DNA of 58,405 bases from CAXNKH01 sp049296795 (GTDB taxonomy: Bacteria > Pseudomonadota > Gammaproteobacteria > Burkholderiales > Burkholderiaceae_C), in contig JBAQTC010000052.1 of NCBI GenBank assembly GCA_049296795.1, forward strand, positions 1 to 58,405. Reading direction: 5' to 3'. The notes below the pieces were generated by a model. It searched no databases, was not told where the DNA came from, and saw only the letters and a list, made by a program, of their open reading frames with translations. Of the stretch, positions 42,359 through 50,570 are shown in pieces. The position numbers and the translations under genes are program-made. How positions within the stretch are numbered: the first letter of the stretch is position 1; the number at the start of each line of letters is the position of its first letter.

Positions 42359-43780
42359 TTAGTGACCGGAATGGCCCGAGTCGTTTTTCGGTTTTCTAAT
42401 CTGAACTTCAAACTCTTGCTTGGGTTTGACCTTCTGTGGCATCGATTGTCCCCCTTCAGAGCTCAAGCGTTGGGGTTGCGGCAGTTCGCCTTTCCATTCG
42501 TAAGCGACTTCACCGCTGGGATGTTGGTACCAACCTGGGTCGCTGTAGTCACCCGGTTTTTGCCCTTTGCGCACTTTGAGTACGGAGAACATGCCACCCA
42601 TCGCCACTGAGCCAAAAGGACCTTGCCCCGTCATCATCGGCACGGTGTTGTCGGGTAAGGGCATTTCCATTTCTGCCATATCGGCCATGCCACGTTCGCC
42701 CATCACCATGTAGTCGGGAATCAGCTTGCTTAGCTTCTTGGCAACATCTCGATGGTCCACCCCGATCATGGTGGGAACGTCATGCCCCATGGCATTCATG
42801 GTGTGGTGGCTTTTGTGGCAGTGAACGGCCCAATCGCCTGCTGCGTCGGCCACAAATTCAATCTGCCGCATTTGACCCACAGCGATATCGGTGGTGACTT
42901 CGGGCCAACGTGCGCTTTTGGGTGTTGGCCCACCGTCCGTGCCCGTCACCATGAATTCATGGCCGTGTAGGTGCATCGGGTGATTCGTCATCGTCAAGTT
43001 ACCCATTCGTATCCGAACCTTGTCATGCAAGCGCACGTTCAAGGAGTCAATGCCGGGAAAGATACGGCTGTTCCACGACCACAGATTGAAGTTCGTCATG
43101 GTCATGATCTTGGGGGTATAGCTTCCGGGATCGATGTCATAGGCGTTCAGTAGAAAACAAAAATCGCGCTGCACTTCGTCGATCAGCGGGTGCTTTGTTT
43201 TGGGGTGCGTCACCCAAAAACCCATCATGCCCATCGCCATCTGTGTCATTTCATCGGCATGCGGGTGGTACATAAAGGTGCCGGGACGACGCGCGACAAA
43301 CTCATAGACAAAGGTCTTGCCGGGTTGAATGGCCTTTTGCGTCAGGCCAGCCACACCGTCCATGCCGTTGGGCAGGCGCTGACCGTGCCAATGAATGCTG
43401 GTGTGTTCGGGCAACTTGTTGGTCACAAAAATGCGCACCTTGTCCTCTTCGACCACTTCAATCGTTGGGCCTGGGCTTTGCCCGTTGTAGCCCCACAGAT
43501 GCGCCTTCATACCGGGTGCCATTTCTCGCACCACGGGTTCGGCCACCAAATGGAACTCTTTCACGCCTTGGTTCATGCGCCACGGCAGCGTCCAGCCGTT
43601 GAGCGTGACGACTGGGTTGTAAGGGCGGCCATTGGGTGGAACCAGCGGTAGCATGGTGTCGGGCTGGGTCTGAAATATGGGTTCGGGCAGGGCGGCCATG
43701 GCCATACGGCCCACGGTGGCAGCGGCCACCGCACCACCCGCGATGCCGGCTGTTCTGAAAAATTGTCTTCTTGTATTCAT
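42359..43780 (-). CDS. Tat-exported multicopper oxidase
   Basis: A 473-residue periplasmic oxidase, with twin-arginine signal NTRRQFFRTAGIAGG. Copper-binding blocks: HWHG (130-133), HPH (172-174), HPMHLHGH (267-274) and HCHKSHH (320-326), the last with the type 1 Cys321. It is a two-to-three-domain laccase type related to CopA of copper operons. Met/His-rich tail near 385-415 (MADMAEMEMPL) may bind Cu(I). Probably oxidises Cu(I) to less toxic Cu(II). It lies between the TolC-like and the cupredoxin-CusF genes. Confidence 0.9.
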   Translation of the reverse strand: MNTRRQFFRTAGIAGGAVAAATVGRMAMAALPEPIFQTQPDTMLPLVPPNGRPYNPVVTLNGWTLPWRMNQGVKEFHLVAEPVVREMAPGMKAHLWGYNGQSPGPTIEVVEEDKVRIFVTNKLPEHTSIHWHGQRLPNGMDGVAGLTQKAIQPGKTFVYEFVARRPGTFMYHPHADEMTQMAMGMMGFWVTHPKTKHPLIDEVQRDFCFLLNAYDIDPGSYTPKIMTMTNFNLWSWNSRIFPGIDSLNVRLHDKVRIRMGNLTMTNHPMHLHGHEFMVTGTDGGPTPKSARWPEVTTDIAVGQMRQIEFVADAAGDWAVHCHKSHHTMNAMGHDVPTMIGVDHRDVAKKLSKLIPDYMVMGERGMADMAEMEMPLPDNTVPMMTGQGPFGSVAMGGMFSVLKVRKGQKPGDYSDPGWYQHPSGEVAYEWKGELPQPQRLSSEGGQSMPQKVKPKQEFEVQIRKPKNDSGHSGH

Positions 43781-43852
43781 GGGGAGACCTTGGGTGAAGG
43801 TGGCACTGTCCCGTGCTGGCAGCTGTGAGTTTTCAGTGGTTGAACTGATAAT

Positions 43853-45277
43853 TTAATGTTTGGCATCCCTACCTCCATCCGATGCAATGGGGTCGAATGC
43901 TGTCGGGGTGGGTTTACCCATGATCGAGGCTTGCAGCGCTGCATCGGCTAGCCAAAACTGTTGTTCGGCGGCAATGGCCGAGCGTACCGTGTTGATCTGG
44001 TCTCGTGTGTCAACGAGTAATTCAAATACGCCAATCAGCATGCCGTTGTAGCGCAGCAGGTTTTCTTCGGAGATGGTTTTACGCAGCGGAACCACTTCAT
44101 CGCGGTAGTGCTTGGATAGATCAAAAGCGGTGCGGTAGGCCGAGTAACTTTCGCGCAAGTTGGAGCTGGCCTTACGCAGGCTGTCCTCTAGGCGATAGCC
44201 GGCCGCCAGGGTTTGCGCATTCATGGCATCGCGCTGATGGCCACCCCAATCGAAGATGGGCAAACGCACACTGATCTCGTAGCCTCGTCTTGCATTTGAA
44301 GTTCCAGCGGCGTTGTCAAACACCGTGTCACGCCGAACGCCCAGTTCAATGTCAGTGAGGCTGGTCAGAAGCTTCAGGCCTTGTGCTTTGGTTTGTGTTT
44401 CAAACTCAGCGTGTGCCAGCCTGATATCGAGTCGCCCCTTGCTGGCGAGTTGGCTGACCACGCTGGTTGAGCGTGGCAAGCTTGGCAGGTCGGGCAAGCG
44501 CTCAGGCAACACCAAGGCATCGGCCTGTGACTCGGAGAGTCCCAGTAGGCGGACCAATTCCTCTCGTTTTGAGGACGCAGCATGTTGTGCCCCAGCCCAT
44601 TGGGTAGCCGCATCGGCATAGAAGGCTTGCTGTCGTGCGCGTTGCAGTTTGTTGAAATTACCTGCCGCTTGCATTCTTTTGGCCAACTCGCTGCTTACCT
44701 GCGCTGCGTCATTGACTTGCGCGGCATAGTTGAGACTTTGCTGAGCTGCTACTGCCTTGACCCAGGCTTGACGCACCTGGGTGATCTGATCAATTACTTG
44801 GCTGGTCAAGCTGAGTTGCTGCTGCGCCATTAACCCGTGCGAAATTTGCATGCGTTGTGGCAAGCTCAGCAAGTCAAGCAGGCCAAAGCTCAGCAAACGG
44901 CCCAGTTCCAACTCATCGACCCGTCGCAGGCGGTCTAGGGTCAGCAAAGGATTGGCAATTCGCCCGGTTTGTGCCGCACGCGTTGCATCTGCCCAGTTCT
45001 GCGCCAACAGGGTTTGCACGCCTGGGCTGTTGAGCAGTGCCAAGCGCACAGCGTCGCCCTGTGCAACGGGCTTGCTCAAAATATCTTGGGCTAACCGAGC
45101 CATTTCAATGCGCTGGTCTGGCGTTTGAGCCAGGCTCAGTTGGCCTTGCGTGAAGCTGTTGGCTTCCCGGTTGGTGTTGGCCAGGGATTGTTCAAAATTG
45201 ACGCTTGCGCAACCAGCAAGCATGACCAAGCTTGCAAGTGACACGCCCGACATGCGTATTTTTTCGATCAGGGTCAT
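43853..45277 (-). CDS. TolC-like outer-membrane efflux lipoprotein
   Basis: A 474-residue protein of the outer membrane factor family, with lipobox L-A-G-C (Cys23). Long amphipathic helices rich in Ala and Gln, two internal repeats, and LPIFDWGGHQRDAMNAQ near residue 345 are typical. It would form a periplasm-spanning channel, yet no CusA/B-type RND or adaptor gene is present in the window. It overlaps the preceding small gene by 4 nt (ATGA). Confidence 0.88.
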   Translation of the reverse strand: MTLIEKIRMSGVSLASLVMLAGCASVNFEQSLANTNREANSFTQGQLSLAQTPDQRIEMARLAQDILSKPVAQGDAVRLALLNSPGVQTLLAQNWADATRAAQTGRIANPLLTLDRLRRVDELELGRLLSFGLLDLLSLPQRMQISHGLMAQQQLSLTSQVIDQITQVRQAWVKAVAAQQSLNYAAQVNDAAQVSSELAKRMQAAGNFNKLQRARQQAFYADAATQWAGAQHAASSKREELVRLLGLSESQADALVLPERLPDLPSLPRSTSVVSQLASKGRLDIRLAHAEFETQTKAQGLKLLTSLTDIELGVRRDTVFDNAAGTSNARRGYEISVRLPIFDWGGHQRDAMNAQTLAAGYRLEDSLRKASSNLRESYSAYRTAFDLSKHYRDEVVPLRKTISEENLLRYNGMLIGVFELLVDTRDQINTVRSAIAAEQQFWLADAALQASIMGKPTPTAFDPIASDGGRDAKH

Positions 45278-45609
45278 GGTTTTCCCCCGTGGCTGTGATG
45301 CCTCTCGTCTTTCCCTGCCGGTTGAGTGATGGGCTCGATGAGGGCTTTGTCGCTGGCTTCTGCTTGACTGGCCTCTTTGGCATAGGCGCGCCAGCCGCCA
45401 ATTTTTTCGACCACTTCATTGGTTTGACGCCAAGGTGAAAGCGCTTGATCGTTGAAGCCTTGGTATTGGCTCAACACAGAGTTGTACTTGAGTCGGGGTG
45501 CGGCTGATTCCGTGTTGCTTTGGGCCAGTGCCATTGATGGGCTGAGTCCAAGTGCGCCAGTCAATAGCACAGCCGCTCGGGTCGCTCCTAGCCAGTTCAA
45601 TGAATCCAT
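45274..45609 (-). CDS. Small exported protein of unknown function in the copper operon
   Basis: A 111-residue protein (ATG 45609, GAGG upstream). A signal peptide reads LNWLGATRAAVLLTG and ends at A-L-A-Q. The mature part is acidic and helical (SQYQGFNDQALSPWRQTNEV) and ends with a His-rich tail, DERHHSHGG, that could bind metal. I do not recognise the family. Translationally coupled to the TolC-like gene by ATGA, so it belongs with metal efflux. Confidence 0.7.
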   Translation of the reverse strand: MDSLNWLGATRAAVLLTGALGLSPSMALAQSNTESAAPRLKYNSVLSQYQGFNDQALSPWRQTNEVVEKIGGWRAYAKEASQAEASDKALIEPITQPAGKDERHHSHGGKP

Positions 45610-45731
45610 AAAATCCTCGCCTCCAGTGAAATCCACCAGGCCAGTGCGTGGCCAGCAGCGCCATGTCAGGCTGCTGCGGTGGTCGATCGGTCAAAACGTT
45701 GGAGTCGTGCGCAGAACGCGCATGACTGAAA

Positions 45732-46175
45732 TCAAACCAGAGTGGCGCGTGGAGGGGGGTCGAACCCCTTGGGAATATGGCTCAGGAAAAATTCCACAGT
45801 GAATACCGTTATGACCGGGCCGGTCTTGTTGGCAGGGCTCACCAGCAGCGTGTTGACCAGTGCCGCCGTGGTGCAGCAGCTGGCACAAGCGCTGCAGCTG
45901 CTGTTAGTGGGCAGATCAGCTGGGATTGACGCATCGTTCTGAGCGACGGCAGCGTCAGACTGCGCATGAGAGGCACACGGCGCTGCGCCATGATGCTGAT
46001 CCGACTGTTGCTCAGCGCGACTGGCCTGCTGCTGGTGCACCGAGGGCTGACTGAGGCGGGTCGTTGTGCCATTCTGACTCGGCGCGCAAGTCAGCAGGGC
46101 AGCCGCGGCGATGCCCTGCAAGGGAATCACCAGCAGCAACAGCCAGCTCATGACGGTTTTAGTCCGAAATATCAC
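45732..46175 (-). CDS. Small Cys/His-rich membrane-associated protein, unknown
   Basis: Up to 147 residues (GTG 46175 or ATG 46151). A hydrophobic N-terminal signal or anchor (SWLLLLVIPLQGIAAAALL) is followed by a His/Gln-rich stretch, then SCSACASCC (four Cys in nine residues), a hydrophobic segment and IPKGFDPPPRATLV. The shape recalls DUF2946-like small proteins near copper genes. It is the first gene of the minus-strand copper unit. The Cys cluster may bind metal. No function assigned. Confidence 0.6.
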   Translation of the reverse strand: MIFRTKTVMSWLLLLVIPLQGIAAAALLTCAPSQNGTTTRLSQPSVHQQQASRAEQQSDQHHGAAPCASHAQSDAAVAQNDASIPADLPTNSSCSACASCCTTAALVNTLLVSPANKTGPVITVFTVEFFLSHIPKGFDPPPRATLV

Positions 46176-46273
46176 GAACGCAGTTTACTTCGAATTGGGT
46201 TACTGTTGAGCAGTCATGCGTGCTTCACCAGCAGCTTGACACCCGACTAGAACAAGCTGGGTCCTGAGAAAGC

Positions 46274-47236
46274 TTAATCGAGCCTGGCGCCAGATTTTTT
46301 GACAGCCTCAGCCCAGCGCGGCATCTCGCTGGCGAGGAAGTTGGCAAACTCATCGGCACCGAGAAAGGCCGGGTCGGCGCCTTGGGTGATCATGCGGTTG
46401 CGAACGTCGGGCAGATTGAGCACCTGTCGGAAAGCTTCACTCAGCTTGGCGACCACGTCTTTGGGGGTTGCGGCCGGGGCCAGGAAGCCATAAAAGCCAA
46501 CCACTTCAAAATTCTTAATCCCTGTTTCCATCACAGTCGGCACCTCGGGCAAAGCCGGGTTTCTCTCGCGGCTGGTCACCGCCAAAGCTCTGACTTTTCC
46601 TTGCTTGTGGTAGGCCGCAGCTTGCGGAATCGATTCGGCCATGAACTGCACTTGGCCGGCCATCAAATCGGTGAAAGCAGGTGCGCTGCCCCGATAGGGA
46701 ATATGAACCATGAACAGGCCGGTCTCGCTCTTGAACATTTCGGGCACCAAGTGGCTGATGCCACCGTTGCCAGCCGATCCGTAGTTGATTTGGCCGGGCC
46801 GCTCTCGGGTGTAGCTGATGAACTGTTGCAGGCTGTTGACCGGAACCTTAGAGTTGACCAGCAGGGCCAGTGGCTGCATCGCAGTGCGTGCCACCGGAAC
46901 AAAATCCCTGAGTGTGGCGTAGGGCAGTTTGGTGTAGAGTGCTGGGTTGATCACCATCACGCCAGTATTGGCCAGCATCAGGGTGTGGCCATCGGGGCTC
47001 GCTTTCATCACGTCTTGGGCCCCGACCGTGCCGCCGGCACCGGCCTTGTAATCAATCAGGACCGGCTGGCCCAGTACGTTTTGCAACTTGTCGGATAACA
47101 GCCGGGCATGCTGGTCCAGCGGGCCACCGGCAGGAAAGCCGACCACGATCCGGATGGCCTTGCTTGGAAACCCCTGAGCCAGCGCGCCACAGGACAGGGT
47201 CAGTGCGGCCAGCAGTGTCGCAAGTTGTTTCATCAA
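46274..47236 (-). CDS. Bug/TctC-family periplasmic binding protein
   Basis: A 320-residue exported receptor. Signal ends A-L-A-Q-G; the mature start FPSKAIRIVVGFPAGGPLDQHARLL, and 'INYGSAGNGGISHLVPEMF' and ELFP-like SERNPALPEVPTVMETG are typical. No TctAB genes here. It begins 7 nt after the aapP stop, so it appears to be the last gene of the amino-acid transporter operon, perhaps sensing or supplying a related ligand. Confidence 0.87.
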   Translation of the reverse strand: MMKQLATLLAALTLSCGALAQGFPSKAIRIVVGFPAGGPLDQHARLLSDKLQNVLGQPVLIDYKAGAGGTVGAQDVMKASPDGHTLMLANTGVMVINPALYTKLPYATLRDFVPVARTAMQPLALLVNSKVPVNSLQQFISYTRERPGQINYGSAGNGGISHLVPEMFKSETGLFMVHIPYRGSAPAFTDLMAGQVQFMAESIPQAAAYHKQGKVRALAVTSRERNPALPEVPTVMETGIKNFEVVGFYGFLAPAATPKDVVAKLSEAFRQVLNLPDVRNRMITQGADPAFLGADEFANFLASEMPRWAEAVKKSGARLD

Positions 47237-47242
47237 CGCCTC

Positions 47243-47986
47243 TTAGTGGCCCAAAATCTTGGACAGAAAGTCACGACTGCGTTCGTTTTGGGGGTGGTTG
47301 AAAAACTCGTGCGGGCTGTTTTGTTCGACGATTTGACCCTGGTCCATGAAGATCACTCGATCGGCCACGGCTTTGGCAAAGCCCATTTCATGCGTGACGC
47401 AAATCATGGTGATGCCCTGATTGGCGAGTTCAACCATCACGTCGAGCACTTCCTTGATCATTTCGGGATCGAGCGCGGAAGTCGGCTCGTCAAACAACAT
47501 GATTTTCGGTGTCAGGCACAGCGCACGGGCGATCGCCACGCGCTGTTGCTGGCCGCCCGAGAGTTGCAAGGGGTATTTGTGTGCCTGCTCGGCAATGCGA
47601 ACGCGCTCAAGTTGCAGCATGGCTTTTGCTTCTGCTTCTTTTTTGGGAAGCTTGCCGACCCACATCGGCGACAGGGTGAGGTTCTCCAGCACGCTGAGAT
47701 GGGGAAACAGATTGAACTGCTGAAACACCATGCCGACTTTTTTGCGCACCGCATCGATCACTTTGACGTCATCTTTGAGTTCGACGCCGTCCACACTTAA
47801 ACGTCCCGTTTGGTGTTGTTCCAGGTAGTTGATACAGCGAATCAGGGTCGATTTGCCCGAGCCCGAAGGGCCGCAGATCACGATCCGTTCCCCCGGTGCG
47901 ACGCTCAGATCAATGTCTTTGAGCACGTGGAAATGGTTGCCATACCACTTGTTGACCTGGTCGAAGTGAATGATGGGTTCGGACAT
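47243..47986 (-). CDS. aapP: General L-amino acid ABC transporter ATPase AapP
   Basis: A 247-residue ATPase of the polar-amino-acid transporter class. Walker A GPSGSGKST, signature LSGGQQQRVAIARAL, Walker B IMLFDEPTSALDPEM, H-loop VTHEMGFAKAVADRV. The last part, RDFLSKILGH, is typical of GlnQ/AapP. Follows aapM by 24 nt. Confidence 0.93.
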   Translation of the reverse strand: MSEPIIHFDQVNKWYGNHFHVLKDIDLSVAPGERIVICGPSGSGKSTLIRCINYLEQHQTGRLSVDGVELKDDVKVIDAVRKKVGMVFQQFNLFPHLSVLENLTLSPMWVGKLPKKEAEAKAMLQLERVRIAEQAHKYPLQLSGGQQQRVAIARALCLTPKIMLFDEPTSALDPEMIKEVLDVMVELANQGITMICVTHEMGFAKAVADRVIFMDQGQIVEQNSPHEFFNHPQNERSRDFLSKILGH

Positions 47987-48010
47987 AGAGAGTGTTTGAA
48001 ATGAGAGGCG

Positions 48011-49120
48011 TTAGCGTTGCAAACTTCGGCTGAGCTGTTGTTCGACCCAGTGGCTGTAACGCGACATGGAAAAACAGAACACGAAATAAATCAGGGTGAT
48101 GAACAGGTAGCCCTCGATTTTGTAAGGCCGCCAGTTGGCGTCTGAGTTCAGTGCCAGGCCCAACGCGCCGGTGAGTTCATACAAGCTTACGATGGTGACC
48201 AGTGAAGTGTCTTTGAATATCGCGATGAAGTTGTTCATCAGGCTTGGAACCACCATGGCCAGTGCTTGTGGCAGTACGATCTTGCGCTGGGTTTGCCAGT
48301 ACGACAGGCCCAGCGTGGCGGCGGCCTCGATCTGCCCTCGGGGAATGGCTTGCAGTCCGCCTCGAACTACCTCGGCCATGTAGGCCGCAGCAAACAAGGT
48401 GATGCCGGCCAGCACCCGAATCAGCACATCGATCCCAAAGCCCGGCGGCATGAACAGCGGAAACATGAACGAAGCCATGAACAACACTGAAATCAGCGGA
48501 ACGCCGCGAATCAGTTCAATGTAAATCGTACAAAAACTCCGAATCGCAGGCAGATCGGAGCGCCGTCCCAGCGCCAGTAGCAAGGCCAAGGGGAAAGCCA
48601 TCACGATGGAGAGCGAAGCTAGCAAAATGGTCAGCGGCAGACCACCCCAGCGGTCGGTTTCGACCCGACTCAAGCCCAGGGTGTTGCCATACATCAGGAT
48701 GAAGAATCCGGCAAGCACGGCCAGCCATAACGCGGGCAACCAAGGTTTCCAGCAGGCCCGTGTGCAACTGGCCAGCAACAGCGCCAGCATCAAGCCGGTA
48801 GCGACTAGAGGGCGCCACTGCTGCTCGAACGGGTAGCGACCGAAAATGATGAAACGGTATTTCTCGCTCACCACACCCCAACAAGCACCCACGCCTGGGG
48901 CGCGGCAGGCCTCTGAATCGGCCAACCAACTGGCCTGCCACAGGGCCCAGTTCAGAATCTGCGGCAAATAGATCAGCAACAGACCGACGATGAGCAGGGT
49001 GGTTACAGCAGTTTTCCAGTCGCCCAGCAGATTTAGGCGCAACCAAGCGATGGCACCCACACTGCTGCGCGGCGCTGGTCGGGCTGCAATCGGCTGGAAT
49101 GGCTGGGCTTCTTGGATCAT
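48011..49120 (-). CDS. aapM: General L-amino acid ABC transporter permease AapM
   Basis: A 369-residue membrane permease (ATG 49120, MIQEAQPF). Length and the large N-terminal extension before the EAA loop distinguish AapM/Q from shorter GlnP-type permeases. EAA loop: EAAATLGLSYWQTQRKIVLPQAL; ELIRGVPLISVLFMASF is the helix pair. A longer open frame to 49213 would run into the palindromic repeat and is discounted. A 271-nt gap with that repeat separates it from aapQ. Confidence 0.9.
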   Translation of the reverse strand: MIQEAQPFQPIAARPAPRSSVGAIAWLRLNLLGDWKTAVTTLLIVGLLLIYLPQILNWALWQASWLADSEACRAPGVGACWGVVSEKYRFIIFGRYPFEQQWRPLVATGLMLALLLASCTRACWKPWLPALWLAVLAGFFILMYGNTLGLSRVETDRWGGLPLTILLASLSIVMAFPLALLLALGRRSDLPAIRSFCTIYIELIRGVPLISVLFMASFMFPLFMPPGFGIDVLIRVLAGITLFAAAYMAEVVRGGLQAIPRGQIEAAATLGLSYWQTQRKIVLPQALAMVVPSLMNNFIAIFKDTSLVTIVSLYELTGALGLALNSDANWRPYKIEGYLFITLIYFVFCFSMSRYSHWVEQQLSRSLQR

Positions 49121-49218
49121 GGTGTGCAACGAAGCAACTTGTTGCGAGCTTGGGCCTGCCCAGGAGCTTGGGCATCGAACGGTGCCGGTCTGCGGCGGTG
49201 GAACATGGGCCATTTTGC

Positions 49219-49327
49219 CAGGAGCAGGGCGGTGGTGCGCTCAGCGCAGCGGCATAAAGGGGGAGTCGTCGGCCCTAGGCCGACACGGAGGACAGCCGCG
49301 CAGCTGAGTGCTCCGCCACCCTGATCC
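49219..49327. repeat. Dispersed palindromic element, copy 3 (reversed)
   Basis: About 109 nt between aapQ and aapM in the opposite orientation to copies 1 and 2. Outer arms GGAGCAGGGCGGTGGTGCGC and CTGAGTGCTCCGCCACCCTG pair; the centre GTCGGCC-CTA-GGCCGAC (49267-49283) is a perfect 7-nt hairpin. Inserted in an operon, it may act as an RNA structure or an RNase E barrier that changes the expression of aapM and aapP. Confidence 0.8.
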
Positions 49328-49391
49328 AGTTCCAGCCAAGACCGAGTCAAATTGATTGGGATATCACTTGTCATCATTGGGGGAAACAACT

Positions 49392-50570
49392 TTAGCGTTC
49401 GGCAATCGCCATTTTGGTGTTGTACCAGCTCATCAAGAGCGAGGTCGCCAGCGAGGTCGTGAGATAGACCAGCATCACGATGGCAATGCACTCGACCGCA
49501 CGCCCGGTCTGGTTCAGCGCGGTGTTGGCGATCGAGACCACATCGGGGTAGCCGATGGCCACGGCTAAGGAGGAATTTTTGGTCAGGTTCAGGTACTGGT
49601 TGGTCATCGGCGGAATGATGACGCGCATGGCCTGGGGTAGCCGCACCAAACGCATAGCTTGTCGTTGATTGAGGCCAAGAGCCGCAGCCGCTTCGCTTTG
49701 GCCCAGGGCGACCGAGCCGATTCCTGAACGAACCACTTCAGCAATGAAGGCCGCGGTATAGGCGCTTAGACCCAACAGTACCGAGAGGAACTCGGGAGTC
49801 AATGCGCCGCCTTGTTCGATGGCAAATTCACCTTGTTGGGGTGAATCCAGAGCGGTCGGTGCACCGCCGATTAGCCAACCCAGGACACAGGCTGCCAGAA
49901 CAATCAGCAAGGGCAGGAGAAACACGCTGGGCGGCTGGCCGGTGCGGTCAAATCGGTTTTTCGCCGAGCGACGATAAAACCAGGCCAACAAAACACCGGC
50001 GAACAAGCCAAACAAGAGGCCTAGATGGCCTTGCGTCCAGACTGGGATGGGAAAGTTCAGGCCGCCTTTGCTTAAAAAAATCGATCCCAGTTGCCAAGCG
50101 GCGTCGGCCGGCGGCAAGATCTCGGTGAACAGCAAATACCACATCAGCAGTTGCAGCAGCACCGGAATGTTGCGGAAAAATTCAACATAAGCCCAGCACA
50201 GGCCGCGCACTAGGGCGTTGCGGGAAAAGCGGCCGATGCCCAGCAAGGTGCCGAGCAAGGTGGCCAGAACGATGCCGAGCACGGCTACCCGTAAAGTATT
50301 GACCAAGCCGACCAAAAAAGCGCGCCAATAAGGCTCGCCAGAATCGAATTCAAACAGACTTTCGCCGATGTCAAAACCGGCGGTTTGCGTTAAAAAATCA
50401 AAACCGCTTTGAATCCCGCGCACCCGCATATTGCTCAGGGTGTTGGAGACCAGAAACCACAGCAGAAGGGCGATCAGCCCGACTGCGATGGCCTGGTAAA
50501 CATAGCCCCGAAAGAGCTGGCTGCGCCAGCTCAGTTCTTTCTTGATCGGGGCGTTCTGGCGAGTCCTCAA
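49392..50570 (-). CDS. aapQ: General L-amino acid ABC transporter permease AapQ
   Basis: A 392-residue membrane permease. ELSWRSQLFRGYVYQAIAVG and FDFLTQTAGFDIGESLF are the AapQ opening; EAAAALGLNQRQAMRLVRLPQA is the EAA loop for AapP. The only in-frame start is TTG 50570, overlapping the aapJ stop (TTGA), so it depends on coupling with aapJ. Length fits AapQ (about 400). Confidence 0.9.
   Translation of the reverse strand: MRTRQNAPIKKELSWRSQLFRGYVYQAIAVGLIALLLWFLVSNTLSNMRVRGIQSGFDFLTQTAGFDIGESLFEFDSGEPYWRAFLVGLVNTLRVAVLGIVLATLLGTLLGIGRFSRNALVRGLCWAYVEFFRNIPVLLQLLMWYLLFTEILPPADAAWQLGSIFLSKGGLNFPIPVWTQGHLGLLFGLFAGVLLAWFYRRSAKNRFDRTGQPPSVFLLPLLIVLAACVLGWLIGGAPTALDSPQQGEFAIEQGGALTPEFLSVLLGLSAYTAAFIAEVVRSGIGSVALGQSEAAAALGLNQRQAMRLVRLPQAMRVIIPPMTNQYLNLTKNSSLAVAIGYPDVVSIANTALNQTGRAVECIAIVMLVYLTTSLATSLLMSWYNTKMAIAER

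Noticed and set aside
43786..43802. ACCTTGGGTGAAGGT as a CueR/MerR-type box upstream of the multicopper oxidase
   Set aside because: Arms are only 5 nt with a 5-nt gap, shorter than the 19-nt CueR spacing, and it sits right before the start codon where a promoter spacer would not be.
43800..43820. Sigma-54-like TGGCAC...TGC
   Set aside because: Wrong spacing and on the strand opposite to the adjacent gene.
45745..45775. tRNA-like GGGGTCGAACCCC
   Set aside because: Lies in the 3' end of the small Cys-rich gene, and no cloverleaf can be folded nearby.
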